Shown: piece after piece, positions 12,301 to 34,839 of the stretch
How the letters are laid out: the number at the start of each line of letters is the position of its first letter
Position numbering within the stretch: the stretch's first letter is position 1
NCBI GenBank assembly: GCA_030268105.1
Contig: BSDZ01000078.1
Coordinates: 1,674,001 to 1,738,000, forward strand
DNA from: Volvox africanus
Lineage: Eukaryota; Chlorophyta; Chlorophyceae; Chlamydomonadales; Volvocaceae
Direction of reading: 5' to 3'
Length of the DNA stretch: 64,000 bases
The notes under the pieces: generated by a model
Seen by the model: only the letters and a program-made list of their open reading frames with translations
Databases searched by the model: none
Told to the model about the DNA's origin: nothing
Position numbers and translations under genes: made by a program

Positions 12301-15300
12301 TGTTCGGAGATGCGAACAGCGTCAAGACCGCTTGGAGGACGCAGGTACGGCATACTACACATACACATAATATACGTATACATACACGTACACATACACA
12401 TACGTACACGTACACATACACATGCACACAACTCCTTGGCGTCGTAAGACGCCTTCGCAACACGCTCGTGTTCCCCCTTCCTCTCGCCCCAACACACGTA
12501 ACACAAATCACACGCGCAGGATGTCCTGAGGGAGCTGTCGTACACTCAGTTGTGGTCGTTGGTTGAGGAGGGCCACGTTGCGCGACTGAGGTTTTTCGGC
12601 CAGGAGCGCAACAAGGTGATGGTCACCACGAAGGCCTCGGCGCCGGGCGGTGTGCGGGTTTCCAAGGTGAGTGTGTACGGGTATGTGTGTGTATGTGTAT
12701 ATGCGTGTACATACGTGTGTACCCTGCCCATCTTCCCTCCTCTCTTCACTTCCCCTCTCCCTCTCTGCCTCCTCCCTTCCCTGACACAAACACACAATTC
12801 ACCCCCTTTCGTACACATCCATACACACACGCAGGTGGTTCTCCCCCCCGACCCCGAGCTCTTGGACCACCTGGTGACCCACGGGGTGGTCGTGGACGAG
12901 GGAGCCCCCTCGGAGGACGACAGATTGCGGGCCAGTCTCTTCATCCAGGTGAGTGTGTGTTTGTGTGGGGGGGGAAGAGCGATGCGATGTCTCTCCCTTA
13001 ATTTCATTTGTTTTAATTCGCCAAATTAGTATTAAAAGAATACATTGAATTAAATTTAACATGTCGCTAAAGATTTCCAATAAACCGCGATTATAAAATT
13101 ATGTATATTAAATGCGTGACAAGTGTAATATTGTTTTTAAATTTTGCGGTTAATGGCTTTCAGGATTTCACGGCAGTTTCCCCGGACCCCCCCCCAATTA
13201 AGAGCAAACACACTTTGTGATGACGGTGCACACCATCTGTTGATATTCTTTGAACCAATCTGAAACCCAATCCGGAGGCTGAGGGGGGTATCCTGCCAGA
13301 TTTGGTCAATCAGAGAAGCGAACTCCTCCTGCTCGTGGCCTTGTTCGTTTACTAATACTAATACTAATACTTATACTAATAAAATAACAATAATAAATGG
13401 AATAGTAATAATAATATTTGCCGAATCTCGGGTGTGCAGATAGTACTTCACATCGGGGGCTGCTTTCTTTTATTTTCATTTATTTTTATTTGGTATCTTA
13501 TGCCGAGGAGGATTCTTGGGCGCCCAAAGATCCAAAAACCCTTACCCTAAGCAAAATCCCGCCTCACTCCGAAACCACCTCGCCCTCCGAAACCCCCACC
13601 TCCGGGCAGATCCTGCGCTACACCGTACCCTTCATGGTCATCTCGGGCCTCTTCTGGATCCTGCACACCTGGATCCTGGATCCCGTACCCAATAAGTTCC
13701 GTCGGCAGGAGTTTATTCGATACCGCCGGGAGATGCTGCACGTGGCTTCGAAACTCAACTTCCGTACGCCAGCACGGGAGGTGGGCGGGTTTTAGGGTTC
13801 GGATGATGTTGCTGTACGGTAGGTGTACGGCAGGCATCATGACACATCGTATTTTCTCAGCCAAATTCGACTACCTCTTGTTTGCCGTACAAGGTGTCCA
13901 GCGCAAAATGATTTTCTCACAATCCCTTTCTCTGTTGTTATCTCAATCTCTGTTCCAACTACTATAACCAACGAGTCAACCGTCACACAGGTTCGTATCG
14001 ACACCACCTCTCCTGACTTCATCAAGTGGGACGACATTAACGGTATTGATGAGGTCAAAAATGAAATTACCGAAATTATCGAGTACCTGCGGGTGCGTGA
14101 TTTTTGGGTTGTGTGTGTGTGTGTGTGTGTGTTGGGAGGATGGTGGGAAGTTTGGGGGAAAGGGGGGCCAGGGGAAATTATTAATAGTATTGTTAATAAT
14201 ATTGGCCGAGTAGGAACTCTTTTGTTTAACGGCTGTACAACAACTGGATCGAAAAGGCATTGTTTCTGTGTGTGTGTATATATACACATATATAATGCCT
14301 TAACTTTTTATAAATTAAAAAACATATCCAGTTAAATTCGATATATATATATGATATTATAACAATGTTATGAATCCCCCTCGGCCCCCTGCTCCGGTGG
14401 TCATTCCGGTTCCCTCCCTCGAGCTCTGCAGAATCCGGCGCTGCTCCGCTCCAGGGGGGTCGCACGTATCGGCGGGGTACTGCTGGCGGGCGCCCCAGGT
14501 GGGTTTGTCGCCACCACGCGGGCAAATCACGCTGTACGGCTTTTCATGTTGTACGGCTCTAGAAAACCAACTAATAACCTGCAAGAAACAAGGATTTAGT
14601 AATAGATTAATGGTTTATAAACTATATAATACAACTAGCAATGGTAAAAATATATACTACAGCAAGTAAAGCAATAAAAGACATCGTTTAAGATGGAATG
14701 ACAATTCTGGCCGGTGGTTTTGGCCTTTGCGGGATTCCGAAAAATATCATCGCTGCCATTGCCGAATCGGGGGTAAAAAATCTAACAATTGTCAGTAATA
14801 ATTGCGGAGTATATGATTTCGGCCTTGGATTATTATTGAAGAACGGTCAAATCAAAAAAATGATTTCCTCGTATGTTGGTGAAAATAAGTTATTTGAGCA
14901 AAAATGTCTAGATGGTTCACTTGAACTAGAACTTAATCCGCAAGGAACACTTGCGGAGAGAATAAGAGCGGGCGGTGCAGGTATTCCGGCATTCTATACT
15001 AGAACGGGGGTTGGAACAATTGTTGCCGAAGGAAAAGAAGTACGTAAGTTCAATGGAAAAAAATACCTAATGGAACATGCAATATTTGCTGACGTTGCTA
15101 TAATTTAAGGATATAAAGCTGATAAATTTGGTAATGTTATTTATCATAAAACTGCCAGAAATTTCAACCCTATATTGGCCACCGCAGCCGAAGTAACTAT
15201 TTGCGAAGTTGAAGAAATTGTTGAAATAGGCAAGCTTAACAGCGACAATATCCATACACCTGGTATTTTTATTGATAGACTAATACAAGGGAATAAGTTT

Positions 15301-18300
15301 GAAAAAAGAATAGAAAAAGTAACTACCAGAAACAGAGAGGCTAGCTGATGGCTTGGACAAATGATGAAATGTGCAGAATAGCTGCCGAAATGGAGATCAG
15401 AGATGGCTTTTTTGTTAATCTCGGTATTGGCATGCCAACAAATATACCGAGTTACATACCAAAACATATAAATGTATGTTTTCAAAGCGAAAACGGTATG
15501 CTTGGCATGGGACCTTTTCCTTATCCTGGGGAAGAAGATGCTGACCTAATTAATTATTCGATACCACCGGCAAGCAAACCATTACCGCTCTGCCAGAAAG
15601 TAGTTATTTTGATAGTGCTGCGTCTTTTGCTATGATTCGGGGAGGACACGTTGATCTAACTATTATTGGATTTTTTACCCATGGCTTCGTTTCTATATCA
15701 TCACGGTCATCGTTACCATCATCATCGCCGCTATCATGCCTCCCTATTCCTCACTTTGACGTATCCGTTCTGTTTTATCCTTTTCAAATGAAAGGGTGTA
15801 TGAAAGGGTATATATATACTAGTTAAATAATTGCCGCTTTCGTGAAAGTGGTCTGTCGATGTCGATGTCATGATCAGGCACTGGAAAGACACTACTGGCG
15901 AAGGCTATAGCAGCGGAGGGCGGTGTGCGCATGTTCACGTGCAGTGGTACGGACTTCTACGACGTCTACAGGTGCGTACGGCGAAACACATATACCTGAA
16001 TCACAGTACGGGCTTCGGCTGGGGGCCGAGAGGCCTTCCCGTCCGCGGTTTTACATCCTTAAAATAATACTTTTCTTCCAAATTACATGTTGGATTTTAG
16101 ATATTATTATTTCTCTCTCCCTCCCCCTCTCTGTCACAACACACACACACATTCTATCTCTCTCACACACACACACACTTCCGCCTACCATACAGCGGCG
16201 TCGGCGCCCGTCGTATCCGTGAAACCTTCGATCGACTCCGCAATTCGGCGCCCGCCATTTTGTTTATTGACGAGTTCGACGCACTCGGCGCGGCCCGTGG
16301 GGCTCAGGCGAGCGGTGACGAGTCGGCTTCCATCATCAATGAGCTTCTGGTGGGTAAGGGGGTTGAGGGGAATCGGGGGAAAAAGAACAACATGAAACAA
16401 TTTGTTAGTCAATTTAGTTGAGGATTATAGTATAGAAGATTCTCTGTAAAACGGTAATTGTTGTACAGGTTATTGCTATTACTATAGTTGTAATAACTAA
16501 AACGGATTTTTTTAGAATATAGTCTAGCTGAATACTCAGTATTAAGAGATAGCTGCTCCAGCTATTTTCATTTGTATCTAGAATAACAGATGTTTGAGAG
16601 GATTCTCTCTCTCTGTGTTTATGTGTGTATAAGGTCTTAGGGTCAGTTGGCTGAGCTCAAATTTGTTCACATGTAAATATTTGCATGTATGTTTAATTTA
16701 ATTCCAAATAATAATAGCAATAAATTAAATAATAAGCAGAGTCACCGTCGTGTGTCAGCTAAAAACATGTTGATATTTTGGGTTTTATTAATCGTTATGC
16801 CGCCTAGGAAACAACATTTTACAGACATGTTTTGTTTATAATGTCTTTGTTACAGGTCCAAATGGACGGCTTCGAGGACAACCGCGGTATTGTGGTGCTG
16901 GGTGCAACCAACCGCCCCAACGCCATCGACTCGGCGCTCATTCGCCCTGGCCGCTTCGACCGCATCATCTACATGCCGCTGCCGGACGCGGCGGGGCGAG
17001 CTAAGATCATGCAGGTGGGTATCTGCAACTAACCCGCGCCAGGGGAATGGGGCGGGAGGGGAGGAAGGAAGGAAACATAGAATGTGGAAAACAAATTCAA
17101 CAACGTATTACTTCACTGTGCAAAAGCTCCTGTATGTTACGATATTCTATGAATAAAATATATAAAGATATATGAATTATATATATATATAGGGTTATAT
17201 AGAATTATATATATATATATTTCATAGAATTTCGTATTCATACATATATTATTTATATTTATTATGGATTTACATTTATTTAATAACTCAAATTAAAACA
17301 GTTTTTTCCAAGTAAGTTATCAATACTGCCGCGCGCCCTCAATCACACACTCACATACACACACGCGCGCCGGCGACAGGTTCACGCCCGCAATAAGGCG
17401 GTAGATCCCACCATCAACTGGTACGAAGTAGCACGTGCTATGGCGGGTTTCACGGGAGCTGACGTGATGGGCCTTATGGCGCGTGCGGCACGCATGGCTG
17501 CGCGACAGGTGGGTGGGTTTAAGATACGGAAGGGGAAGGGGGAGTGAAGGGCGGGTTTTTGTAACTGTTTTTCGGTTGCCGTGTCAGTTCGTTGAAAAAA
17601 AGCCAATGTAAGTAGTGACGAGTGTTTTGGACCGGGTTGGGAAGAGCCCGTGGCAGATTTGGTTCTGTCGACTTGGGATTTGAGGGGCTGGGGGGAATTT
17701 GGTGTGTTTGTGTGGGGGGGGAGTTGGAGAGGATTTGCTTTCCGGGTTTGAACTTGGCATAATCATGATCACGAATCAGTTTTATGCTGCCCTGTTTAAT
17801 TTAATAAACTGCTGAAACTCCATCGTATACGCCCTTGTGTACGGAATACGGCAGGGCCGTGAGGCGATTACGGAGGACGATATCTACGCCGCCATGGAGA
17901 ACAAGACCGTGGAAGCGATGGTGCGTGTGTCTTGTGTATTTGCGGGGCTGCAAAAAAGGAGCAGGCGGCAGCCCCTTCTTTAGGCGGCAGGGTGTAGGGC
18001 CAGAGGAGGTACGGGGTGAAGGTGTTCGTACACATCCATCCCTCGCGTCCACGCAGCTTTTAAACCTCTCTTCTGATATTCCCTCCGTCGTAGTTGTACC
18101 ACAATATCCTATAATTCTTATATATGATGTGGACTTCATTCCGTGGTTAATCACACGCCTGTTCGCCCACTCCTGCTGGCGCTGCCCGGCCCGCGCTTCA
18201 CCACTGACCCATGGGTCTCTTTCTGCACAGGTTGAGAACACCTCCGCGGGCGGTGGTGGCGGGTTCGTGGCGGACGACGTGGCCCCGGACAACCCCGAGC

Positions 18301-21160
18301 CCATTCCCCCGCAGCTGCGGAAATCCATCAGTGTGTACGAGGCGGGTAAGGCCCTCGTCGCGTACATCACACCCGAGTACGAGGAGATTGCGCGGGTAAG
18401 GAGACGGGATGCTGCGTGTGTATTTTGCAGCAAGGGTGCTGTGTGTGTGTCGAGGGAAGTTCTGGGAGGGGGGGTTTAGGGGAAGTGAAGCGTGAAAAGG
18501 GAGGAGAGGGTCGGACATCCGTAGGCTCGCGTCTACGTTTTTTGCTCATTTAATATATTATTTATTTTATACATTTAATTAATACTTGTTTATGACATAT
18601 TTTTTTAATGTTTATTTATTATTCTGTAATGACTCCGAACGCCCCATCTTTTTTATATGTCATTGTTGTATTCCTGTTTTATTTTCTATTTCTCTTTTCT
18701 TCCCCATCTACTTTCGGATGTTGCTGCCTTCTTCCTCGGCGCAGGTCTCCGTCTGCCCGCTCAACATCATATCCGGCTTCACGCTGTTCGTTGAGGACGA
18801 GGACAAAAACGTCAACGCCATTTTGACGCGGTCTGAGTTGGAGGCGCGGATGGTGGTCTCGCTTGCGGGACGATGCTCAGAGAAGCTGGTCATGGGCGAG
18901 GGCAATGTAACGGGTACGACACGAGAATGACTGTACTAGAGTACGATAATTGCCGTACAAAGGGCAGCGGGGCAACTGTAGTATTTGGGAAAAATGAACG
19001 CGTGGTGAGTGCGGAACGCACACGAAGGGAAAGAATAGGGGGCGAGGATAGGGGAGAAGAAATGGAGCACGTATGCGGCACACATACACACACGCGCGCG
19101 CTCATGTGTCCTCTCCTGTCCTCTCCCGTCCCCCCCCCCCCGTCCCCCTGATCCAAATACGCCGTACGTCCTTCCCTCCCACATCCCTCGCCGCCCACCC
19201 CCTATCCGCCCGAATGCTCCAGGCATGGGCTCCCCCGATCTCTTCCACGCCAACCTCATCGCCCGGGAGATGGTCATGTCCATGGGTATGGGGCGCCGTA
19301 CAGGCCCCGTGGATTTGCTGCGGGTGATGGGGGCGGCGGAGGGCGCTCCAGGGGAGTCCACTCTGCGGGCGGGTCCGGAGGTTTCCGAGGAGGAACCCTT
19401 TTACTACCACACCTCCGACATCTCCACAGAACAGGTAGAGGAGCCGTGACAACGTTGATAGATTGGTGGTCGCGAGGTCTGTTATTTACTTTTCTTGAAA
19501 TGAATTATTGTATCTTTATAGCAGTATTGCAGCTTTAGAATGATAAATAAAATGATTATGATGTCATCCTAAATAAATCGTCCATTATGACCACGGGGAC
19601 CTACAACGGTGAAAATGACATGTTATCATCGTGTTCTTTCCCTCCCTCTCTCCATTTGTGTATGCGTGTGTGTGTACGGGTGTGTGTATGTGTTTGTACG
19701 GCAGTGTGCTGAGTGCCGAAGGGCCTCCACATTGGGTTGTGGAGTAGTTGCTTTTTGCACCTAATGTTTTGGTTGTGTCTGCAAGTATGCATGTATATAT
19801 GTCGTACATTGTACGACTACTATAGCAGTGTCCGCCTGACGCGCGTTGCCTTTTCGCTCCAACGCCGTCCCCGTTCCCGGCTGTACACCCCAAAGGCCCG
19901 TGTGGCGCTTTCCGAGGTCGTGGAGCTGCTGGAAGCTGCGGAAGCTAAGGCCATGTACGGACTGGCGATGAACTGGAAGCCGTTTCAGGCGCTGACGCAG
20001 GCCCTTCTGGATCGGGGAACCCTAACGGTGCGTGCGTAATGTTGTACGGCTTGGATGTGGATCGGGTCGGGGACTGCTTTAATCGTTAAGAATAAATATT
20101 TGTGATTTATTTTGGAAATTATACAAAAATGTCACAAATGGAGTATTAAACTGAGGTTCTAACCGGAAAAATACATAAAAAAACATACTCCCACATGTAT
20201 ATTTATATTAATGCAAGTATGTTACTTACGGCGCTTCCTTTTCTGTGTTTCCCTCTGTATTTCTCTCTATTTCTGTATTTCTCTGTATTTCTTTATTTTT
20301 CGTGATCTTTTCCCCTCTCCGAAACCACTTTACTGCTCCAGGGGAAGGAGGTGGCGCATATCCTGGAGACCAACGGCGTCATTCACTTCCCGGACCCGTA
20401 CACTGGCGGCTTCGGATGGGATCCAGACGGTGAGGGGGGGGGAAGCCGCACTCCGGGGGGGAGGAGGGGAGGAGGGTGGGTGAGGGTGCGGGGTGAGTAT
20501 GTGCGGTGTGCATGTGCAGGCTTCACCTCATATCTAAGTACTTTAGAAATGTAACAGCTATTTTGGCTCCTTGCCACCTCTCCCCCCCCTCCGGCCTCAC
20601 AATTTCCGCTTCCTCAGGCAGTCTGCGATACCCTTTCAAGCCCGAAACGCCCGTCCCCACTGAAGAGGACCTGCAGCGGGCGAAGAGGAAGAGGGAGGAG
20701 GAGGAGGAGGCGGCACAACCCAAGCTCACGGGGGCGCTGGCCAAGACCTGGTTCGCGGGTGTGTGGGTTGTGCATGGGGTTTGGCGAAGGGGGCTCGACG
20801 TGGTGTTGCGGATTCCGGGTTTCAGGTTGTGAGTTTTTTATGTCGTACAACAAGTGCACATTTGACACATTTGCCGCCCGCCTCCCGCCCTCCCGCAAAA
20901 CTCCGTCCCCCTTCGCACATACACACACATACACATAATGTATTTGTTATCATTGACGTCGTTCTGTTAATGATGTCGTACGGATGTTTTTACGACTCGC
21001 TCTGACCCGGGACAAATTCGTACGCACAGGAACGGAGTACGACGCTCCACGGACGCCCGACGGGCGTTTCGCGTACGGCTGGCACTGGAATATGCCGTAC
21101 AGCATTCGTAAGACTCTACCCGACTGGTACAAAAAGGAACTTGAGCGGTACTCATACTGA
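9362..21160 (+). CDS. FtsHi: FtsH-like AAA+ ATPase with a destroyed zinc-protease motif, plastid type
   Basis: It is an AAA+ motor of the FtsH family. Plant and green-algal FtsHi proteins lack protease activity, and several belong to the Ycf2-FtsHi import-motor complex at the plastid inner envelope. Exons: 9362-9726, 10083-10452, 11479-11574, 11787-11921, 12255-12344, 12520-12666, 12835-12948, 13508-13780, 13991-14092, 14432-14498, 15878-15971, 16196-16349, 16856-17014, 17380-17508, 17855-17920, 18231-18395, 18745-18913, 19223-19434, 19896-20027, 20342-20429, 20618-20758, 21030-21160; all phases close (1132 residues). The N-terminus looks like a transit peptide. A hydrophobic helix ([20 protein letters not shown]) lies in exon 8. 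Walker A is GAPGTGKT (about 584-591), Walker B is [11 protein letters not shown] (Asp/Glu 643/644), and the second region of homology is RPGRFDR (about 699-705). Where FtsH has HEAGH, residues 823-827 read YEAGK, removing both zinc-binding His. The aligned downstream Asp survives (GSPDLFHAN). The C-terminal tail beyond FtsH is about 200 residues. Exon 2's acceptor is the least certain. Intron 10 holds bacterial DNA. Confidence 0.88.
14641..15348 (+). pseudogene. scoA: scoA-like 3-oxoacid CoA-transferase subunit A pseudogene, bacterial origin, inside an FtsHi intron
   Basis: Subunit A of succinyl-CoA:3-ketoacid CoA-transferase moves CoA between succinate and acetoacetate. A single uninterrupted bacterial-style reading frame of 235 codons, the normal length of the family, runs from ATG 14641 to TGA 15346-15348. 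It keeps [52 protein letters not shown] and TARNFNP, all family hallmarks. It has two in-frame TAA codons, at 14689 and 15106, both where the family usually has Lys, so AAA may have become TAA twice. Base composition is strongly AT-rich, unlike flanking host exons. It sits between FtsHi exons 10 and 11 and must be removed with that intron. Eukaryotic SCOT is normally a single A-B fusion; this is the two-gene bacterial form. Confidence 0.88.
15348..15670 (+). pseudogene. scoB: scoB-like 3-oxoacid CoA-transferase subunit B pseudogene, frameshifted and truncated
   Basis: Its ATG (15348-15350) shares one base with the scoA stop codon (TGATG), the usual translational coupling of a bacterial operon. 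The frame shows [29 protein letters not shown] and GEEDADLIN, as expected for subunit B. It then slips: from about 15566 the continuation [31 protein letters not shown] is read two bases out of phase. Homology stops near 15670, leaving about half of the usual 210 or so residues. The catalytic Glu in the SENG context is present, but the gene cannot be functional. The downstream sequence (TCATCACGG and following) is again host-like intron. Confidence 0.85.
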
Positions 21161-22445
21161 AACAGGAATTTGCTCGTACGAACGTCGTTATTGAACTGGC
21201 AGGACGGTTGGGAAACGAATTCAGTATCGGAGTTTGGATTAACGACCGTCGCATTCCCCTGTACGACAGGGGAATGCGGCGTGAAGTTCTTAGACCAGTG
21301 GACAGGGCCCCTAAAGCGGTAGAAAGGAAGATGCTGTGCCGGGAAAATCTTGTCAACATGTGCGGCGTGTGTGTTTCGGGAGGGTACCAGAAAGAGATTC
21401 GGATACTGAATTTGCACTGTTTTGGGCAGATGGGGGGATATACGGCAAGCGGGGTGTGTGCTCCGGATATCGATGTGAGGTAGAGACTGGGCTGACCAAC
21501 CTAAGGGGTTGTAACTGTCGTAAACGTTTTCCATGTACGGAAAGTGTCTACGCGTACAGCATCTTAGGTGACTAGACGTGTACGTGTACGTGATAACGTT
21601 CAGCCTGCACGTCGCGACGAGGGCCGTTTAGTGATTGGTGGCTTGTGGGTAGTCTGTGGGTGTAGAAAAGCTGAATGGGAGTGGGGGGCGGGGTGGGGGC
21701 GGTGGTCACGAGTGATGGTGGCGATGACGGTGGCAGGGCGGTGGTGGTGATGGCGCGCCCAGGCTGCTCATGACGTCAGCGGGTGACGTTGAAGGTCGTT
21801 TTCGGTTGTTAATTCAATAGCCGGTAAACTCACAGTTTTGACCGCAGATGTACTGCAGACTTTTGCGAATGGGCGTAAGGCCGCATTGTATTTCAAGACC
21901 CCAAGGAAAGGCGCTGCCTTAACAAAAGTATGGGGGGGGGGGAAACCGGGATTTGTACAACTCGGATTGAAGTGGGAGCGCGTTTTAACATGTCTGTTAA
22001 TGTATGAAATATCCATTTACCGCGTGCAGCGAAACGATTGCTTAATGACCGATAAAGCTAGCTTGTAAATGAAAGAATAGTTCTAATGATAGTTTGCAAT
22101 TGTTTCGAGGAAAAACTATATACTCGATAAAATAATATCGAAACGACCTTCAGAAAATGAGAAGTTGTTCTTTGATGCTACATCTGTTAAAAGGAACGAG
22201 AACGGTGTCAACCATAGCACACAGCATGATACTCGTTAGCCGGTAACCAGTTTTCATCCCGATTTCGATTGAACGCTGTAACGGATATAAATAATAAAAA
22301 CTTAAATTAGACTCCCTCACATTACCTGTTTAATGTTAGGATTTACTGGAAAGGACATGGCCGGGGAAGTCCGACGATAAGTTAACCTCTGTGGACGTTA
22401 CCAGCTTATTATTTCATTTTTATTTTGATCTAATTCTATCCAATC
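21161..22445. other. Intergenic stretch between FtsHi and DHX37
   Basis: It holds the probable FtsHi 3' UTR, with a TGTAA word at 21510-21514, then GC-rich and AT-rich unique sequence. Short open frames near 21208 and 21838 match no family. The last 400 bases before the DHX37 ATG are AT-rich and may contain its promoter. I see nothing further to name. Confidence 0.45.
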
Positions 22446-32719
<10,274 letters not shown>

Positions 32720-34423
32720 AATGCTGGTTGTTTCTGGGCCGTCGGTATAGTAGGTGGGAATGTAGGGAGTATAAGGGGGGAAGGGGGGAGGGGGAAAGGG
32801 AAGGGAGGAAAGATCTACGGAATGGATGCGTGTGTGTATGTGTTTATTTGTGGTAGGGTAAGGGGGGTGACATGTGGGAAGTGACACCCGCCTCAGCGGC
32901 GTCTTGTCGCTTATCGCTGGTTATGGAGAGGGGAAGGTAGGCGACGTGGGTTTTATGTTTCGGACTTTCTCGAATCAGGGGGATAATTTTGGGTTTCAAC
33001 CAAAGTACGGCGTTATGGCGTTATGATTATAATATTACCTAATTTGTCAGCCCAGGGCTCACCTTGTGTGAGGCCTAAACCTTCTCGTTGACACCTCACA
33101 TCCGCCCAGCCCGGAGAGGCATTCCCCCCTTTCGCACTTCTCATGTGATGAGAATGAAAGAAGTAATGACGGCGTTAGGCTCTCCCGCATATTCCGAGCC
33201 TCCATGCCGCACCCAATCCAACCCTCATCTGACTGCCTGACGGGCCCTGGTCGGGCTCGCTAAGTGTATGTTTGTGTTTGTACGTCACTCATCCATTAAT
33301 GACTCTGGAGTGACCCTGTTATTCTATTCAAAACGCAACGATAACGGACTTGATATCTGGTTAAAAGAAACCGAAATTGAAACCCCCTCTTCGGGGTACT
33401 CTGGGGACTGGGGACTTCAATATTCATGAAGTTTTGAACGGCCGAACCGATTTCAACTTTCCAGGAATCAGCGAGCTGACCGAGGAACAGTGGGCTCAGT
33501 ACTTGCTAGGTGTCAGCTCATGGCACGGGCCGGGAGTGCGCCACACGCGGGGACTCACTGGGGGGCCCGCAATAGAAGGGTCGATACCTGTTCCGTGACT
33601 TAGGGTTTATTGGGATTCCACTTCTCAGGAGTCCGGACTGCAGCGCGCACGAGGAGTGAAAACCTTAAAGGGATTAAATGTCATGATGGAACCGGTTCAC
33701 AACCCTATTTCGCTTGGCATATGTGTGTATGTGTGCTGAGAGGAAAAAACCCTGTGTCGCTGGCCATGTTTGTGTGTGTGGGGAGGGGGGGAGGGGGTCG
33801 TTATGCACGTACAGTACCTAGAAAAGCTGCTCTGAATGCCTGACGTGTGCTTTCGCAATCAGGAAACCGTGTTTGCTGAAGAAGTTCTGTTTGGGGCCAA
33901 CGTTTGGAGTAATCATTCTGGCACTGAACGAGCCTATCATGGGCAACCTTAAACCATGTTATAATAACAAAGAGTGAATATCCTACCACATAATACTACT
34001 ATTTATAGAATCGGCAGTCGTGTTTAAGGAGGTGCTTCCGAGGATGGACCGTGATGAAGCTGCTGAGCACAGACTATACTAAGCGCTTCCAGAGTGAGAA
34101 TCATAACAAATTAAATAGGTAATACTGCGCCTGTATAATCTGCATCTGGCGAAACTCGCGAAATGGAAAAGCCGTCCTGCGAGTCGCAAAGCTTTCAGGT
34201 TGCTTTAATCAACCTCCATATTGGAATACTTTGTACAGACAGTAATCTATCCACTATTAAAGCAGTAGGCTTGCTTTATTGCCGGACCTGAAGCTACCGT
34301 GTACGAGCCACAAGTCATTCGGCGGCCGATGAAGGATACGATTACGGTGACTTCACCCTAATTCCTCCTCGTAGTGGGCCACTTAGTTAATCCTAGGATT
34401 CTTGAACTGCCCAAACCTGAAGA
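32720..34423. other. Intergenic stretch between DHX37 and the bL32 gene
   Basis: It contains the DHX37 3' UTR and unique sequence. A 73-codon frame at 33377-33598 (GDFNIHEVLN, LTEEQWAQYLLG) has coding-like composition but matches nothing I recognise. The last 100 bases before 34424 must include the bL32 5' UTR. No repeat or RNA gene is evident. Confidence 0.4.
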
Positions 34424-34839
34424 ATGCTGGCCCTCTCCTCTTCGCGCAGCGCTGCCTTCAGCGCCACAACTCGCGTGCAGCCGGCTCGCCAGATGGTTTT
34501 CACTGCTCCAAGCCGCTCTGCTCTTGTTGTTGAAGCTGCTGTGCCAAAGAAGAAGACCAGTAAGAGCAAGACTGCCATTCGCAAGGCTGCCTGGAAGAAA
34601 GAAGTGCTGCCATATGTTGAGCAGGCCCTATTCAAGGTGAGCTTACAAAAGGCTCAATTTGGGTATGAAACGATATGAGGGCAAATGTCACAGAATTTTT
34701 GGAGTTGTCTGGCGACAACTTACTGTCCGTTGTTCCGCAGGCGAAACTTGCGCTTCGGGAGGGCAGTCGCGATTCGTCAGACAAGGACATGGTGATTAGC
34801 GGGCAAGCAGAAGCGGACACCACGGAGACCAAGGAGTAA
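34424..34839 (+). CDS. Plastid ribosomal protein bL32, nuclear encoded
   Basis: This is a structural protein of the plastid 50S subunit. Two exons, 34424-34636 and 34741-34839 (TAA), encode 103 residues. Residues 1-38 form a plastid transit peptide rich in Ser, Ala, Arg and Val ([20 protein letters not shown]). Mature sequence starts at [20 protein letters not shown], the hallmark N-terminus of bL32, and continues [14 protein letters not shown] 27-residue acidic or polar tail ([21 protein letters not shown]) extends beyond the bacterial length. In many plants and some algae rpl32 is still a plastid gene, so this is an organelle-to-nucleus transfer. The single short intron (phase 0) separates the basic core from the tail. 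No close neighbour shares a transcript. Confidence 0.88.

Noticed and set aside
12949..13507. Possible extra FtsHi exon at [13 protein letters not shown] after a TTTCAG acceptor (13163)
   Set aside because: No suitable donor follows before stop codons, and exons 7 and 8 already join in phase 0.
33377..33598. Frame with GDFN, as in LINE endonucleases
   Set aside because: No other endonuclease or reverse transcriptase motif is present on either strand nearby, so a retroelement call cannot be supported.
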